A stretch of DNA of 41,721 nt, taken from Verrucomicrobiota bacterium. GTDB taxonomy: Bacteria > Verrucomicrobiota > Kiritimatiellia > RFP12 > UBA1067. The stretch spans positions 1-41,721 of the forward strand of contig JAKJGY010000013.1 in assembly GCA_022704145.1 (NCBI GenBank). Reading direction: 5' to 3'. The notes beneath the pieces are model-generated. The model had not been told where the DNA came from and searched no databases. It saw only the letters and a list, made by a program, of their open reading frames with translations. Positions 8,831 through 17,447 of the stretch are shown here, piece by piece (the first letter of the stretch is position 1; each line of letters opens with the position of its first letter). Position numbers and translations under genes: made by a program.

Positions 8831-10450
8831 TCACTCTCCCGAGACGCCGACCCGCTGGATCTGTGACGGCAGTTTGCTCAGCCGTACGGTCGGGTTCTTG
8901 TCGCTGAAATACTTGAGTTCCCAGTCGGTGTTGAACAGCACGACCGTACGGCCGGCGGCATCCTCGGCCAGTCGGCATCCCATCGGCAGCTTGCTCGGGC
9001 TGAGAGACTCGTGGTCGGCATCCTCCGGGGCGACCCAGCGCACGACCCGCCACGGCATCGGCTCGAGGCGTGAGGTCGCACCGTATTCGCTCTCCAGCCG
9101 GTACTGCAGGACATCGAATTGCAGGATGCCCACGGCGCCGAGAAGCGGAATGTTCTGAACCGAATCCTTGAGGGCAAACGCTTGGATCGCGCCCTCCTGC
9201 AGCAGGTGCTCCAGACCCGTACGGAAGCGCTTATAGGCCGAGCTGACCGGGTTGTGCAGCAGGGCGAAGCATTCGGGGGGGAATTGGGGGAGCGGCTCGT
9301 AGGTGAGGTCGGCCTCCTCGCTCAGGGTGTCGCCGATGCCGAACACGCCGTGTCCGACAAGTCCGATGACGTCCCCGGGGTAGGCGACGTCCACGGTCTC
9401 GCGGTCGCGTCCGAAGACGCGCTGCGAGCTGGCGAGGCGCAGCGTTTTGCCGGTGCGCGGATGGAAGACCTTCATGTCGCGCGTGAACGTGCCGGAGCAG
9501 ACGCGCAGGAAGGCGATCTGGTCGCGGTGCTTGGGGTCCATGTTCGACTGGATCTTGAAGATGAAGCCGGAGAAGGACGGATGCTGCGGCGCGATCATGC
9601 CCTTGTTGGAGAGCCGCGGGTAGGGCGGAGGGGCATATTCGAGGAAGGCGTCGAGCAGCAGGTGGACGCCGAAATTGTTGATCGCGCTGCCGAAGAAGAC
9701 CGGCGTCATATCGCCGGACCTGACCAGCGCGCGATCGAGCGGCTCGCTGGCCACATCGAGCATGTGGAGGTGCTCGATCAGGTTGGCGTAGGTCTGTTCG
9801 GACAGGCGCTCGCGCACCTGAGGGTCGCTCACGTCATGAACCGAGACAGGCGCGCGGTAGGCGCCGCCCGGGGTGCGCTCGAAAAAGTGCGCCTGGCGCT
9901 GCATGCGGTCATAGACGCCGCGGAAATCGGGCCCGTCGCCCAAGGGCCAGTTCATGGCGCAGACGTGGAGCTGGAGGGTCTGCTCCAGCTCGTCGATGAT
10001 GGCGAGGGGGTCGCGCGCGGGACGGTCGAACTTGTTGACGAAGGTGAAGATCGGGATACCGCGCAGACGGCACATCTCGAAGAGCTTGAGGGTCTGGCTC
10101 TCGATGCCCTTGGCGGCGTCAATGACCATGACGACCGCATCGACGGCCATGAGCACGCGGTAGGTGTCTTCCGAGAAGTCCCGGTGTCCGGGCGTGTCGA
10201 GCAGGTTGATGCAGAAGTCCCGGTAGTCGAACTGGAGGACGGTGGAGCTGACCGAGATGCCGCGCTGCTTCTCCAGCTCCATCCAGTCGGAGGTGGTGGC
10301 GTTCTGGGTCTTGCGGGCCGTCACCGAGCCTGCGAGCTGGACGGCGCCGCCATAGAGGAGGAATTTTTCGGTCAGGGTGGTCTTGCCCGCATCCGGGTGC
10401 GAGATGATTGCGAATGTCCGACGTCGTGCGATCTCGGTGTCCATGTCCAT
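8831..10450 (-). CDS. prfC: Peptide chain release factor 3
   Basis: A 539-residue translational GTPase that recycles release factors RF1 and RF2 from the ribosome after termination (529 residues in E. coli). The G-domain motifs are all present: ISHPDAGKTTLTEK (G1, near residue 16), the RGISVSST switch I segment, DTPGHRDF (G3) and NKFD (G4). The early tract DFSEDTYRVL and the C-terminal SEYG segment are RF3-type rather than EF-G-type. The start at 10450 gives MDMDTEIARRR; a second in-frame ATG lies at 10444. A good promoter sits about 75 nt upstream. It is convergent with the CotH gene, from which it is separated by only 56 nt. Confidence 0.96.
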   Translation of the reverse strand: MDMDTEIARRRTFAIISHPDAGKTTLTEKFLLYGGAVQLAGSVTARKTQNATTSDWMELEKQRGISVSSTVLQFDYRDFCINLLDTPGHRDFSEDTYRVLMAVDAVVMVIDAAKGIESQTLKLFEMCRLRGIPIFTFVNKFDRPARDPLAIIDELEQTLQLHVCAMNWPLGDGPDFRGVYDRMQRQAHFFERTPGGAYRAPVSVHDVSDPQVRERLSEQTYANLIEHLHMLDVASEPLDRALVRSGDMTPVFFGSAINNFGVHLLLDAFLEYAPPPYPRLSNKGMIAPQHPSFSGFIFKIQSNMDPKHRDQIAFLRVCSGTFTRDMKVFHPRTGKTLRLASSQRVFGRDRETVDVAYPGDVIGLVGHGVFGIGDTLSEEADLTYEPLPQFPPECFALLHNPVSSAYKRFRTGLEHLLQEGAIQAFALKDSVQNIPLLGAVGILQFDVLQYRLESEYGATSRLEPMPWRVVRWVAPEDADHESLSPSKLPMGCRLAEDAAGRTVVLFNTDWELKYFSDKNPTVRLSKLPSQIQRVGVSGE

Positions 10451-10523
10451 ACGGTTTCAATCCCTTGCGAAGCAGAGCAGACACCCTCTGTACGCGAGGG
10501 ACGCTAGCTGAAAATGGGGCATT

Positions 10524-10552
10524 ACCTTAGCTGAAACGCGGGTCCGTGACAA
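10524..10552 (-). promoter_or_regulatory. Sigma70-type promoter for prfC
   Basis: Reading the minus strand, TTGTCA (10552-10547) is followed after exactly 17 nt by TAAGGT (10529-10524). The spacing and the position about 75 nt before the prfC ATG make this a plausible promoter. The motif TTTCAGCTA occurs twice around the -10 region. Confidence 0.55.
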
Positions 10553-10846
10553 GGCCGCGCATCGCAAGTAACGTAACTGGCTGGTGCCGGGGTATACGAG
10601 ACGTACGCCGGTCTGGCGAACCTGTGACGTCTGAACAGGAGAGGGGGCGCTTTGCCCTGGATAACCGAGCAGACGTCGTTCAGCAGGCGGTCGCTGCTTC
10701 GTCAGGTGCGGGGCCGCCTGGCACGGCCGTTCACGCCGGGTGCGAGGGAGTCCCCGCTGGACGCGTTGCCTCACGCCGTCATGCACCGGGCCGACGGCAC
10801 AGGCGTCGCCTTCGTATGAGACCCTGCAGCGCAGGGGGCGGCGGCG
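10553..10846. other. Gene-free interval with strong inverted repeats
   Basis: About 290 bases between prfC and the parvulin gene without a convincing ORF. It holds a perfect 8-bp inverted repeat, GACGTCTG at 10626-10633 with CAGACGTC at 10670-10677. That repeat encloses a small GGGC/GCCC hairpin. A 7-bp pair CAGGCGG/CCGCCTG follows within about 10684-10722. Just after the parvulin stop, CCCTGC/GCAGGG could form a weak terminator without a T-run. The region might encode a structured RNA, but I see no matching promoter-terminator pair and recognise no known RNA family. Confidence 0.3.
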
Positions 10847-11872
10847 TCAGAAGCGCATCTCCGGGTAGAGGGTGCACTCGATCTTCGCCCGGGACTTCAA
10901 GGAGGTGAAATACGTTTCGACCGCCTTGTTGTACTTCGTGCGCAGGATCGAGGCGTTCAGCCTCTTGCGGTCGACGGGGATGGGCCGGAGGAGGATCTGG
11001 GAGAGGCGTACGGTTTCGGGGATCGCGGGGGTTGAGGCGGTCGCGGCGCGCGCGGGGTTACGTGCGGCGACGCGCAGGATGTGGTAGCCCTCGACCGACT
11101 CGACGACCGGCCCGACCTGGCCGACCTGCTGAGAGAAGGCGGCGTCCTCGACGGGTTTGGGCAGGCGGCCGCGGCCGACCTCGCCGAGGTCGCCGCCCTT
11201 CTTAGCATGGGGGCACTCGGAGACGGTGCGCGCGACGTCCTCAAAGCTGGCGCCGTCGGCGAGCTGCTTGCGGACCGCTTCGGCCTGGGCGCGCTTGAGC
11301 TGGTTGGTCTCGTTGATGCGCGCGACGAGGCGCTCGAGGTCGGCGCTCTCCACGCGCACGTTGTCGCGGACGTTGACGCGCAGGAGCTTGTCGATCAGCA
11401 GCCCGTCCTCGAACTCGCGGCGCATGGTCGGCTCATCCATGGGGCCTTTGAGGAAGAAATCGTTGGTGGTCCAGTTGCGGGTCTGGAGGCTGCGGGCGAG
11501 GGCGGCGAGGCCGTTCTGGCGGTCGCGGTCGGTGAGGCGCAGGTTCTGCCGGGCGGCCTCCTCAAGCATGAGGGTCTTGTAGACGAAGGTGTTGATGGCG
11601 CGTTTGCGGAAGTGGGTCATGGCCTCATCGAGCCGGTTGGAGGGGACGATGAGGTGCTGGGTGTCGACCTCGTCCTTGAAGAAGCCTTTCGCGCGTTTCT
11701 CCATGTCGGCCCAGGTGAGGGGGCTCCCGTTGACGAGCGCCACGACGTAGTCGGGGGCGGGGTCGGAGGGGCGTGCGGCGGCGGGGGGCGGGCTCTGCTT
11801 GCCGCAACCGGCGGCGAAGGCGGCGAGTAGGGCGGCAAGCGGGGCGGCGAACGTAAGGAAGGGGTTTCTCAT
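10847..11872 (-). CDS. Parvulin-type peptidyl-prolyl isomerase lipoprotein (SurA/PrsA-like)
   Basis: A 341-residue exported lipoprotein. The N-terminus has basic residues, a hydrophobic stretch and the lipobox AAGC at residues 20-23, followed by a proline/alanine-rich linker. An N-terminal chaperone-like helical region (SurA_N/PrsA type; VNGSPLTWADMEK) precedes a parvulin domain at roughly 205-290, recognisable from FEDVARTVSECPHAKKGGDL and VGPVVESVEGYHILRV. The family catalyses proline cis-trans isomerisation and assists folding of exported or outer-membrane proteins in the periplasm. The Cys-Pro-His segment in place of the usual S-x-D-P-S is common in the family. It lies downstream of the SHD1 and Yej genes on the same strand, but 103 nt separate it from SHD1, so co-transcription is uncertain. 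Confidence 0.85.
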   Translation of the reverse strand: MRNPFLTFAAPLAALLAAFAAGCGKQSPPPAAARPSDPAPDYVVALVNGSPLTWADMEKRAKGFFKDEVDTQHLIVPSNRLDEAMTHFRKRAINTFVYKTLMLEEAARQNLRLTDRDRQNGLAALARSLQTRNWTTNDFFLKGPMDEPTMRREFEDGLLIDKLLRVNVRDNVRVESADLERLVARINETNQLKRAQAEAVRKQLADGASFEDVARTVSECPHAKKGGDLGEVGRGRLPKPVEDAAFSQQVGQVGPVVESVEGYHILRVAARNPARAATASTPAIPETVRLSQILLRPIPVDRKRLNASILRTKYNKAVETYFTSLKSRAKIECTLYPEMRF

Positions 11873-11975
11873 GGTCGGTGTCTCCCAGGGGCCGGTTGGG
11901 TCTGAAAGCGAGTTATGATACGGAAACGGGGGTGTTAATTCGAGTGCGAAGTGAAGGTTGGATAGGGAGGCGGTC

Positions 11976-12725
11976 TCACTTGGCCGGCGGCGGGAAGGTG
12001 AAGTCGAAGCGCCGGATCGTCTCGGGCTGCTCGTCGGCGAGCAGGCGGATACGGGAGACGTAGTCCGGGGGGGACTGGATCTCCCAGAAGGTGTCGCCGT
12101 CTGCGGAGACCTGCTTCACGAGGACGGGGTCGGGGAGGGTGAGCACGAACTTGTCGCGGACCATCTGGACGGCCTCGCGCAGCGGCACGGGGCGCTGCGG
12201 CAGGAAGGTCATCTCCTTGATTTTGCCTTTGCGACCGCTGGGCGTGAGGTAGAAGTCGGCGCTGACGTAGCTCCAGCCGTACATGGAGGTCGCGTCGCGC
12301 TGGAGGAAGGCGAGGGTCTTGTCGTCGCGCTCGTTGTTGGTGAGCTGGGTATAGGTCTTGAGGATGAGGCGGCGCACTTTCCGGTGGTGCTCCATCTTGT
12401 TCTTCTCGAGCTGGGTGGCCTGGCCGAAGGTGCGCGTCTGGGCGGCGGCGGCGGGGTTGAGGGTCTGGTCGATCCAGGCGAGGTCGAGGGGGGAGAGCTT
12501 GTCGCGGGCGGTGGCGACCTGGCGGCCGTCGGTGAGGCTGAGGAAGACCTTGCCGTCCTCCTCCTTGAGGAAGGTGCCTTCCAGGGTGTTGCCGCTGACG
12601 GAGGTCCAGGTGCGGACGGGGTAGGTCTTCGGGGCGGCGGGGGCGCTGTCCGCGGCGACGGTCGCGAGGGCGGCGAGCGCGGCGCAGAACAGGGCGCTGG
12701 CGGGCGTGAGGCTGGGGAGGGTCAT
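11976..12725 (-). CDS. Secreted SHD1-domain protein of unknown function
   Basis: A 249-residue protein. The ATG at 12725 overlaps the stop of the upstream ABC ATPase gene (ATGA) and has AGGAGA about 10 nt before it, so the in-frame Met further upstream is rejected. Residues 1-27 form a likely signal peptide. Residues about 34-80 (RTWTSVSGNTLEG ... GKVFLSLTDGRQV ... LSPLDLAWI) match the SHD1 module, a small SH3-like domain first described in yeast Sla1 and very common in secreted Planctomycetes and Verrucomicrobia proteins. The remainder is unrecognised and ends in a basic/aromatic tail. Coupling to the transporter genes suggests a related envelope role, but this is inference. Confidence 0.75.
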   Translation of the reverse strand: MTLPSLTPASALFCAALAALATVAADSAPAAPKTYPVRTWTSVSGNTLEGTFLKEEDGKVFLSLTDGRQVATARDKLSPLDLAWIDQTLNPAAAAQTRTFGQATQLEKNKMEHHRKVRRLILKTYTQLTNNERDDKTLAFLQRDATSMYGWSYVSADFYLTPSGRKGKIKEMTFLPQRPVPLREAVQMVRDKFVLTLPDPVLVKQVSADGDTFWEIQSPPDYVSRIRLLADEQPETIRRFDFTFPPPAK

Positions 12726-13690
12726 GCGGGGGTGTCTCCTGTGGCGTAGGGGCAGCGGACGAGGCGGCTGCCGCAAGGGGTGAGTTCGGGGGCGTTATGG
12801 GCGCACGCGGGGCGGGCGACGGGGCAGCGGTCGTGGAAGCGGCAGCCGCCCGGGAACTGTCCGGCCGCGGGGACCTGGCCGGGGATGGCCTTGAGGCGCT
12901 GGCCGCGTGTCGAGGCGGAGGGGATGGCGGCGAGGAGGGCCGAGGAGTAGGGGTGGAGGGGGCGGGCGAAGAACTCGGCGGCGGGCGCCTGCTCGACGAT
13001 CTGTCCGGCGTACATGACGGCGATGTGGGTGGCCATCTGCGAGACGACGCCCATATCGTGGGTGATGAGGAGGAGTCCGGAGTTCTTGCGGTGTAGCCGG
13101 CGCATCAGGTTCAGCACCTGGGCCTGGATCGTCACGTCGAGCGCGGTGGTGGGCTCGTCGGCGATGACCAGGTCGGGCTCGAGGATCAGGCCGATGGCGA
13201 TCATGACACGCTGCTGCATGCCGCCGGAGAGTTCGTGAGGATAGGCGAGGGCGCGGGCGGCGGGGTCGGGGATGCCGACACGGCCGAGCCAGTCGAGGGC
13301 GAGGGCGCGGGCGGCGGCGGCGGAGATCTGGCGGTGGAGCAGGAGGGTCTCTTCGAGCTGGCGCCCGATACGGTGGAGGGGCGAGAGGGAGGACATGGGG
13401 TCCTGGAAGACCACGCCGAGGCGGGCGCCGCGGAGGCGGCGCAGCTCGGGCAGGGGCAGGCTGAGGAGGTCCTGGCCGTCGAACAGGGCGCGGCCGCGCG
13501 TGATCCGTGCGGGGGGGGAGGGCAGCAGGCGGGGCACGCTCATGGCGGTGGCGGTCTTACCGCAGCCGGACTCGCCGACGAGGCCCAGGACCTGGCCGCG
13601 GTCGACGCTGAGCGAGACGCCCTCGACGGCGCGCGTGATGTGGCCCTCGGCCTCAAACTGGATGTGCAGGTCGGTGATGGAGAGGAGCAT
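12722..13690 (-). CDS. Oligopeptide ABC transporter ATP-binding protein (DppD/YejF N-half type)
   Basis: A 322-residue cytoplasmic ATPase that powers peptide uptake. Visible motifs are Walker A GESGCGKT (39-46), the Q-loop glutamine near 96, signature LSGGMQQ (154-160), Walker B LVIADEP (174-180) and the H-loop in LLITHDMGVV. The C-terminus carries the oligopeptide-transporter extension with spaced cysteines (GGCRFHDRCP ... PAC). It follows yejE by 33 nt and overlaps the SHD1 gene by 4 nt. E. coli YejF is a fusion of two ATPase halves, whereas only one half is encoded here. Either it works as a homodimer or a second subunit (DppF/OppF) lies elsewhere. Confidence 0.9.
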   Translation of the reverse strand: MLLSITDLHIQFEAEGHITRAVEGVSLSVDRGQVLGLVGESGCGKTATAMSVPRLLPSPPARITRGRALFDGQDLLSLPLPELRRLRGARLGVVFQDPMSSLSPLHRIGRQLEETLLLHRQISAAAARALALDWLGRVGIPDPAARALAYPHELSGGMQQRVMIAIGLILEPDLVIADEPTTALDVTIQAQVLNLMRRLHRKNSGLLLITHDMGVVSQMATHIAVMYAGQIVEQAPAAEFFARPLHPYSSALLAAIPSASTRGQRLKAIPGQVPAAGQFPGGCRFHDRCPVARPACAHNAPELTPCGSRLVRCPYATGDTPA

Positions 13691-13723
13691 GGTATGGCGT
13701 CCGGTGTGGGCGGGGTCGGGGGG

Positions 13724-15334
13724 TTACTCGAGTTTCGACTGCGGCCGGGGGTCGAAGGCGTCGCGCAGGCCCTCGCCCACGAGCACGGTCAGCAGCATGA
13801 CGGTGAAGAGGGCGAGGGAGGGGAAGAGGATGAGCCACCAGGCCCAGCGGAACATCTGGGCCTGCTGGAGCAGCTCGCCCCAACTGGGGGTCAGCGGAGG
13901 GAGGCCGAAGCCGAGGAAGTCGAGCGCGGTGAGGGCACCGATGGCGCCGATCAGGCTGAAGGGGAAGAGGGTGATCAGCGGGGTGAGCGCATTGGGGAGG
14001 ATGTGCCCGAAGATGATACGCGGCGCTGACAGGCCCTGGCAGCGGGCGGCCTCGACAAAGGTGCGCGCGCGCAGGCGGAGGAACTCGGCGCGCATGTAGT
14101 AGGAGATGCCGATCCAGTTGAAGAGCCCGTAGCAGACGAGGAGCAGGAGGAAGCTGCGTCCGAGCGCCGAGCCCACGAAGATCATGACATACAGGAAGGG
14201 CAGGGCGCTCCAGATCTCGGTGAGGCGCTGGCCTGCGATATCGGCCCAGCCGCCGAAGTAGCCCTGCAGCGCGCCGATGGTGAGCCCGAAGGCCATGGCC
14301 CAGAGGGCGAGCAGCAGCCCGAAGGCGAGGGCGGTGCGCATGCCGAAGAGCACACGGGCGAGCACGTCGCGGCCGGCGGAGTCGATCCCCATCCAGTGGT
14401 TGCGGACGGGCGGGAAGGGCCAGGCGACCTCGGTGAGGGCGCAGGCGACGGCGGCCTGCCGTCCCTTCCACGGGATCACGGAGTGGGGGGCTGTCCCCGT
14501 GAAAGCTTCGGAGGCGAGCCGCAGGAGGTCGGGCTGGTGAGCGGCGGGCACGCGGCGCCAGAGGCGGGGGGAGACCGGGTAGAGGGCGCCGTCGGGCGTG
14601 CGCCGGAAGCGGAGCTGGAAGGGTGTGTCGGGCGGTTCGGTCTGACGGAGCTGGAGACGGGCCGAGGGGGCGGGTGCGGGCCGCGGGCCTGTCGCCGGGA
14701 AAGTCGCGCGGGCGAGGAGGCCGGACACGGAGGCGTGCTTGAGCAGGAAGCTTGCGGCGGGCGCGGGGCGGCCGGACAGGCGCGCCTCCAGCGCGCGCCG
14801 GAAGTCGTCAGGGATCCGCCAGTGGGTGTCGAGGCGTGCGCCGTCGGGGTCGGCGAGCGAGGGGAAGAACGGCTCGCAGGACACGGGCCGTGTGACCGTC
14901 AGGTCCGGCCGGAGGTCGAGGCGGCCCATGTGGCAGTCCGGGACGACCGAGACGCGCACGGTGCGGTAGTCGCGGAGCGAGGCGGCGTCGATCACGTCGC
15001 CGGGGCTGAAGGGGACGGGCGCCCAGACCGCGCGGTTCCCCGGTGTGTTGGTAAAGGCGGCGGAGGCGGTGAAGGCGTGGTAGTTGACATGGGCGGCTTC
15101 GGCGTCGGGGCCGAGGAGGTCGCGCTGCGTGAGGCTCTGGAAGGCCGGGAAGAAGGTGCGCCCGTTGAAGCGCAGGTAGAGCGGGCGGGAGTTGCAGAGC
15201 AGCTCGGAGGCCAGGCCGGTCACGAACAGGACGGCCAGCAGCGCCAGCGCGACGCGCGCGCGGCGTATGCGCAGAAAGTTCTGCAGCCGTTTGCGGGTGA
15301 GGGGCGAGAGTCGGATGAGGGGGCGGAGTGTCAT
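13724..15334 (-). CDS. yejE: Peptide ABC transporter permease YejE-like, with large periplasmic insertion
   Basis: A 536-residue inner-membrane permease. TM1 is at about 27-46 and is followed by the YejE-specific ELLCNSRPLYLRFNGRTFFP segment; the core permease domain starts at WMGIDSAGRDVLARVLFG (314-331). Later features include an EAARCQGLSAPRIIFGHILPNA coupling helix and a C-terminal DAFDPR. E. coli YejE is about 341 residues. Here roughly 190 extra residues (about 115-305) sit between TM1 and the core, on the periplasmic side. The insertion contains repeated P/F-rich beta-type segments and two cysteines, and I recognise no domain. Its start overlaps yejB by 4 nt (ATGA), which implies translational coupling. 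Confidence 0.88.
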   Translation of the reverse strand: MTLRPLIRLSPLTRKRLQNFLRIRRARVALALLAVLFVTGLASELLCNSRPLYLRFNGRTFFPAFQSLTQRDLLGPDAEAAHVNYHAFTASAAFTNTPGNRAVWAPVPFSPGDVIDAASLRDYRTVRVSVVPDCHMGRLDLRPDLTVTRPVSCEPFFPSLADPDGARLDTHWRIPDDFRRALEARLSGRPAPAASFLLKHASVSGLLARATFPATGPRPAPAPSARLQLRQTEPPDTPFQLRFRRTPDGALYPVSPRLWRRVPAAHQPDLLRLASEAFTGTAPHSVIPWKGRQAAVACALTEVAWPFPPVRNHWMGIDSAGRDVLARVLFGMRTALAFGLLLALWAMAFGLTIGALQGYFGGWADIAGQRLTEIWSALPFLYVMIFVGSALGRSFLLLLVCYGLFNWIGISYYMRAEFLRLRARTFVEAARCQGLSAPRIIFGHILPNALTPLITLFPFSLIGAIGALTALDFLGFGLPPLTPSWGELLQQAQMFRWAWWLILFPSLALFTVMLLTVLVGEGLRDAFDPRPQSKLE

Positions 15335-16371
15335 GAGCGGCCGAAGTGGATACGGGGGTCGATCAGCAGGTAACAGAAGTCCGAGAGCAGGTTGCCGGCG
15401 AGCTGGAGCATGGAGGTGAGGGAGAGGAGGGCCATGAAGACGGCGTAATCGCGGCCGGTGAGGGCGTCCCAGCTCAGGCGCCCCATGCCGGGGATCTCGA
15501 AGATGCGCTCGATGATGATCGAGCCGGCGAAAAGGATGCCGAGGATGGAGCCGAAGCCCGTGGCGATGGGCAGCAGGGCGTTACGGAAGGCGTGGCCCCA
15601 GATGGCGCGGCGGCGGGTGGCGCCTTTGGCCAGGACGGTGCGCACGTAGTCGCTGGCGATCTGGTCGAGCAGGGAGTTCTTCATGATGAGGGTGAGCACG
15701 GCGAAGTGTCCGGTGACATAGCAGGTGACGGGGATCGCCATGTGCCAGGCGCGGTCGGCCAGGCGGGTGCCGAGCGGGACGGCGGCGGCAAAGTCCGACT
15801 CGAAGCCGCCGAGCGGGAAGAAGTCGCCCAGCCCGTCCACCGTGCCGCAGAGGAGCATCTTGAGCACCATGCCGAGGGCGAAGGAGGGGATCGCGTAACC
15901 GGCGAAGACCAGGAGGCTTGAGGCGGCGTCGAAGGGCTGGCGGTGGCGCAGGGCTTTGGCGATGCCCAGCGGGATGCAGATCAGGTAGCTGAGGACGAAG
16001 CTGGTGAGGCCGAAGCTGAGGGAGACGGGGATGCGAGCGGAGATGAGCTGCCAGGCGTTGCGGTTGGGGTAGTCGTAGGAGGCGATGAGCAGCCCCATGC
16101 GTTTGTTGACGAGCCAGTCCCAGTACTGGACAGCAATCGGACGGTCGAACCCGAACTGGCGGTTCAGCTCCTCGCGGTACTCCTGGGTGACACGGGTGAC
16201 GCCAGCGTTCCCCTGGCTGTCGGCCCCTCCGATATTCCGCATCTTCATGAGCTGGATATCGACCGGCCCGCCGGGCAGGAGGCGTGTGAGCGTGAAGCAG
16301 ACCACCGTGATACCGAGAAAGGTGGGCACGGTGAGCAGCAGGCGGCGGGTGATATAGGCGAGGCGGTTCAT
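15331..16371 (-). CDS. yejB: Peptide ABC transporter permease YejB-like
   Basis: A 346-residue inner-membrane protein of the DppB/YejB permease family. The N-terminus YITRRLLLTVPTFLGITVVCF is the typical first transmembrane helix. The segment MRNIGGADSQG followed by EELNRQFGFDRP is YejB-like. The cytoplasmic coupling loop reads YVRTVLAKGATRRRAIWGHAFRNALLP, and the C-terminus ends LIDPRIHFG as usual. It is the first gene of the set yejB-yejE-ATPase-SHD1. In E. coli this importer takes up peptides such as microcin C with the binding protein YejA. No yejA homologue is present next to it: the gene upstream is an unrelated exporter. Confidence 0.9.
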   Translation of the reverse strand: MNRLAYITRRLLLTVPTFLGITVVCFTLTRLLPGGPVDIQLMKMRNIGGADSQGNAGVTRVTQEYREELNRQFGFDRPIAVQYWDWLVNKRMGLLIASYDYPNRNAWQLISARIPVSLSFGLTSFVLSYLICIPLGIAKALRHRQPFDAASSLLVFAGYAIPSFALGMVLKMLLCGTVDGLGDFFPLGGFESDFAAAVPLGTRLADRAWHMAIPVTCYVTGHFAVLTLIMKNSLLDQIASDYVRTVLAKGATRRRAIWGHAFRNALLPIATGFGSILGILFAGSIIIERIFEIPGMGRLSWDALTGRDYAVFMALLSLTSMLQLAGNLLSDFCYLLIDPRIHFGRS

Positions 16372-16399
16372 GACGGTTCAGTCGGCACAGTACGGGGCG

Positions 16400-16418
16400 G
16401 CGGCCGGGCGCCGGCCGC
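16400..16418. promoter_or_regulatory. Stable GC hairpin in the yejB leader
   Basis: GCGGCCGG (16400-16407) and CCGGCCGC (16411-16418) pair perfectly around a GCG loop, 29 nt upstream of the yejB start. An AT-rich patch at about 16451-16463 (minus-strand TATATTATT) just beyond it could hold the -10 box. The hairpin would lie in the 5' leader. No T-run follows on either strand, so it is not a terminator. Confidence 0.4.
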
Positions 16419-16489
16419 AGCGATAACAGGCTCGTTGTCTCATAGCAGGGTAGAATAATATAAAAGGCCGCGCCGGACAACCTGTGAGT

Positions 16490-17335
16490 TCAGCCCTTTT
16501 TCCGAAGCGCGGGGACAAGGGCGGCCGCGACCAGCAGGCCGCCCGCTGCGAGCGCTGTCGGATGGGCACGCTCGCCGAACAGCGTGAGCGAGCACAGGAC
16601 GCCGAACGGGATTTTCAGGTTGTTGGCGACAGCCAGCACGCCCGGCCTGACGCGGCGTGCGCCTGCGTTCCAAAGAAAGAAGCCCAGGCCTGAGGCGATG
16701 GCGCCCAGGTAGAGGAGCGCGGCGAGCTGCTTGAGCGTGGGGGTCGGGGGGGGGAGCGGCCCGGCCCAGAGAACGAAGGGCAGCAGCGCCGCCAGCCCGC
16801 CGAGGTAGGGCCAGAAGATGACGTCGCGGTCGCGTAGGCTGGCGCGTCCCGGCCCGCTGAAGCAGGCCCGGTAGCCGAGCTGTCCGACGGCGAAGCACAG
16901 GTTGGCGGCCTGGACAAGGAGGAAGCCGAGGAGCGTGCCGCGACCGGGCAAGCCGCGCCAGAGGGTCAGGCCCGCGCCGCAGACCGCGAGCAGCGCCGCC
17001 AGATGGTTGGCGGTCGTGAGGCGGCGGGCCAGGAGGTCGCTGAGCGCCGCGACGAAGAGCGGGGTGGTGACGGTGAAGAGGGCGACCTCATAGGCGCGCA
17101 GGTGGCTGAAGCTGGCCGTGTAGGCGAGGTACATCAGGCCGAACTGGACGCCGCCGACCGCAAGCAGGCTGAGGCCTGCGCGAACAGGCACGCGGCGCGC
17201 GAAGGGCAGGAAGACGAGGGCGGCGACCGCGAGGCGCGCCGTCGCGACCCAGGCGGCGGGCAAGCCGCTGAGGACCTGGCCGATCAGGCCGAAGGAAAAG
17301 CCCCAGATGAGCGAGGCGGCGAGCAGGTGCCACAT
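16490..17335 (-). CDS. EamA-family drug/metabolite transporter
   Basis: A 281-residue integral membrane protein with about ten hydrophobic segments in two EamA repeats. The repeats are recognisable from LLAASLIWGFSFGLIG near the N-terminus and LYLGAIASGLGFFLWNAGARRV in the second half. The family exports small metabolites, amino acids or drugs. The frame is open for 21 codons further upstream, but the Met at 17335 begins directly at the first membrane helix and is preferred, although no clear SD is seen. The substrate cannot be predicted. It lies between the Yej operon and the sulfatase gene on the same strand, with no sign of coupling to either. Confidence 0.85.
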   Translation of the reverse strand: MWHLLAASLIWGFSFGLIGQVLSGLPAAWVATARLAVAALVFLPFARRVPVRAGLSLLAVGGVQFGLMYLAYTASFSHLRAYEVALFTVTTPLFVAALSDLLARRLTTANHLAALLAVCGAGLTLWRGLPGRGTLLGFLLVQAANLCFAVGQLGYRACFSGPGRASLRDRDVIFWPYLGGLAALLPFVLWAGPLPPPTPTLKQLAALLYLGAIASGLGFFLWNAGARRVRPGVLAVANNLKIPFGVLCSLTLFGERAHPTALAAGGLLVAAALVPALRKKG

Positions 17336-17447
17336 GGCGGACACTGTAGCGCAATCCGTCCCTGAAGGCCAGCCCGCTTCGGGAGCTTCAGGCCTCAAGA
17401 ACGCCAGGCCTCCGCAGAGGGCGCGGCCGTCACCCCTGCGCCGGGCG

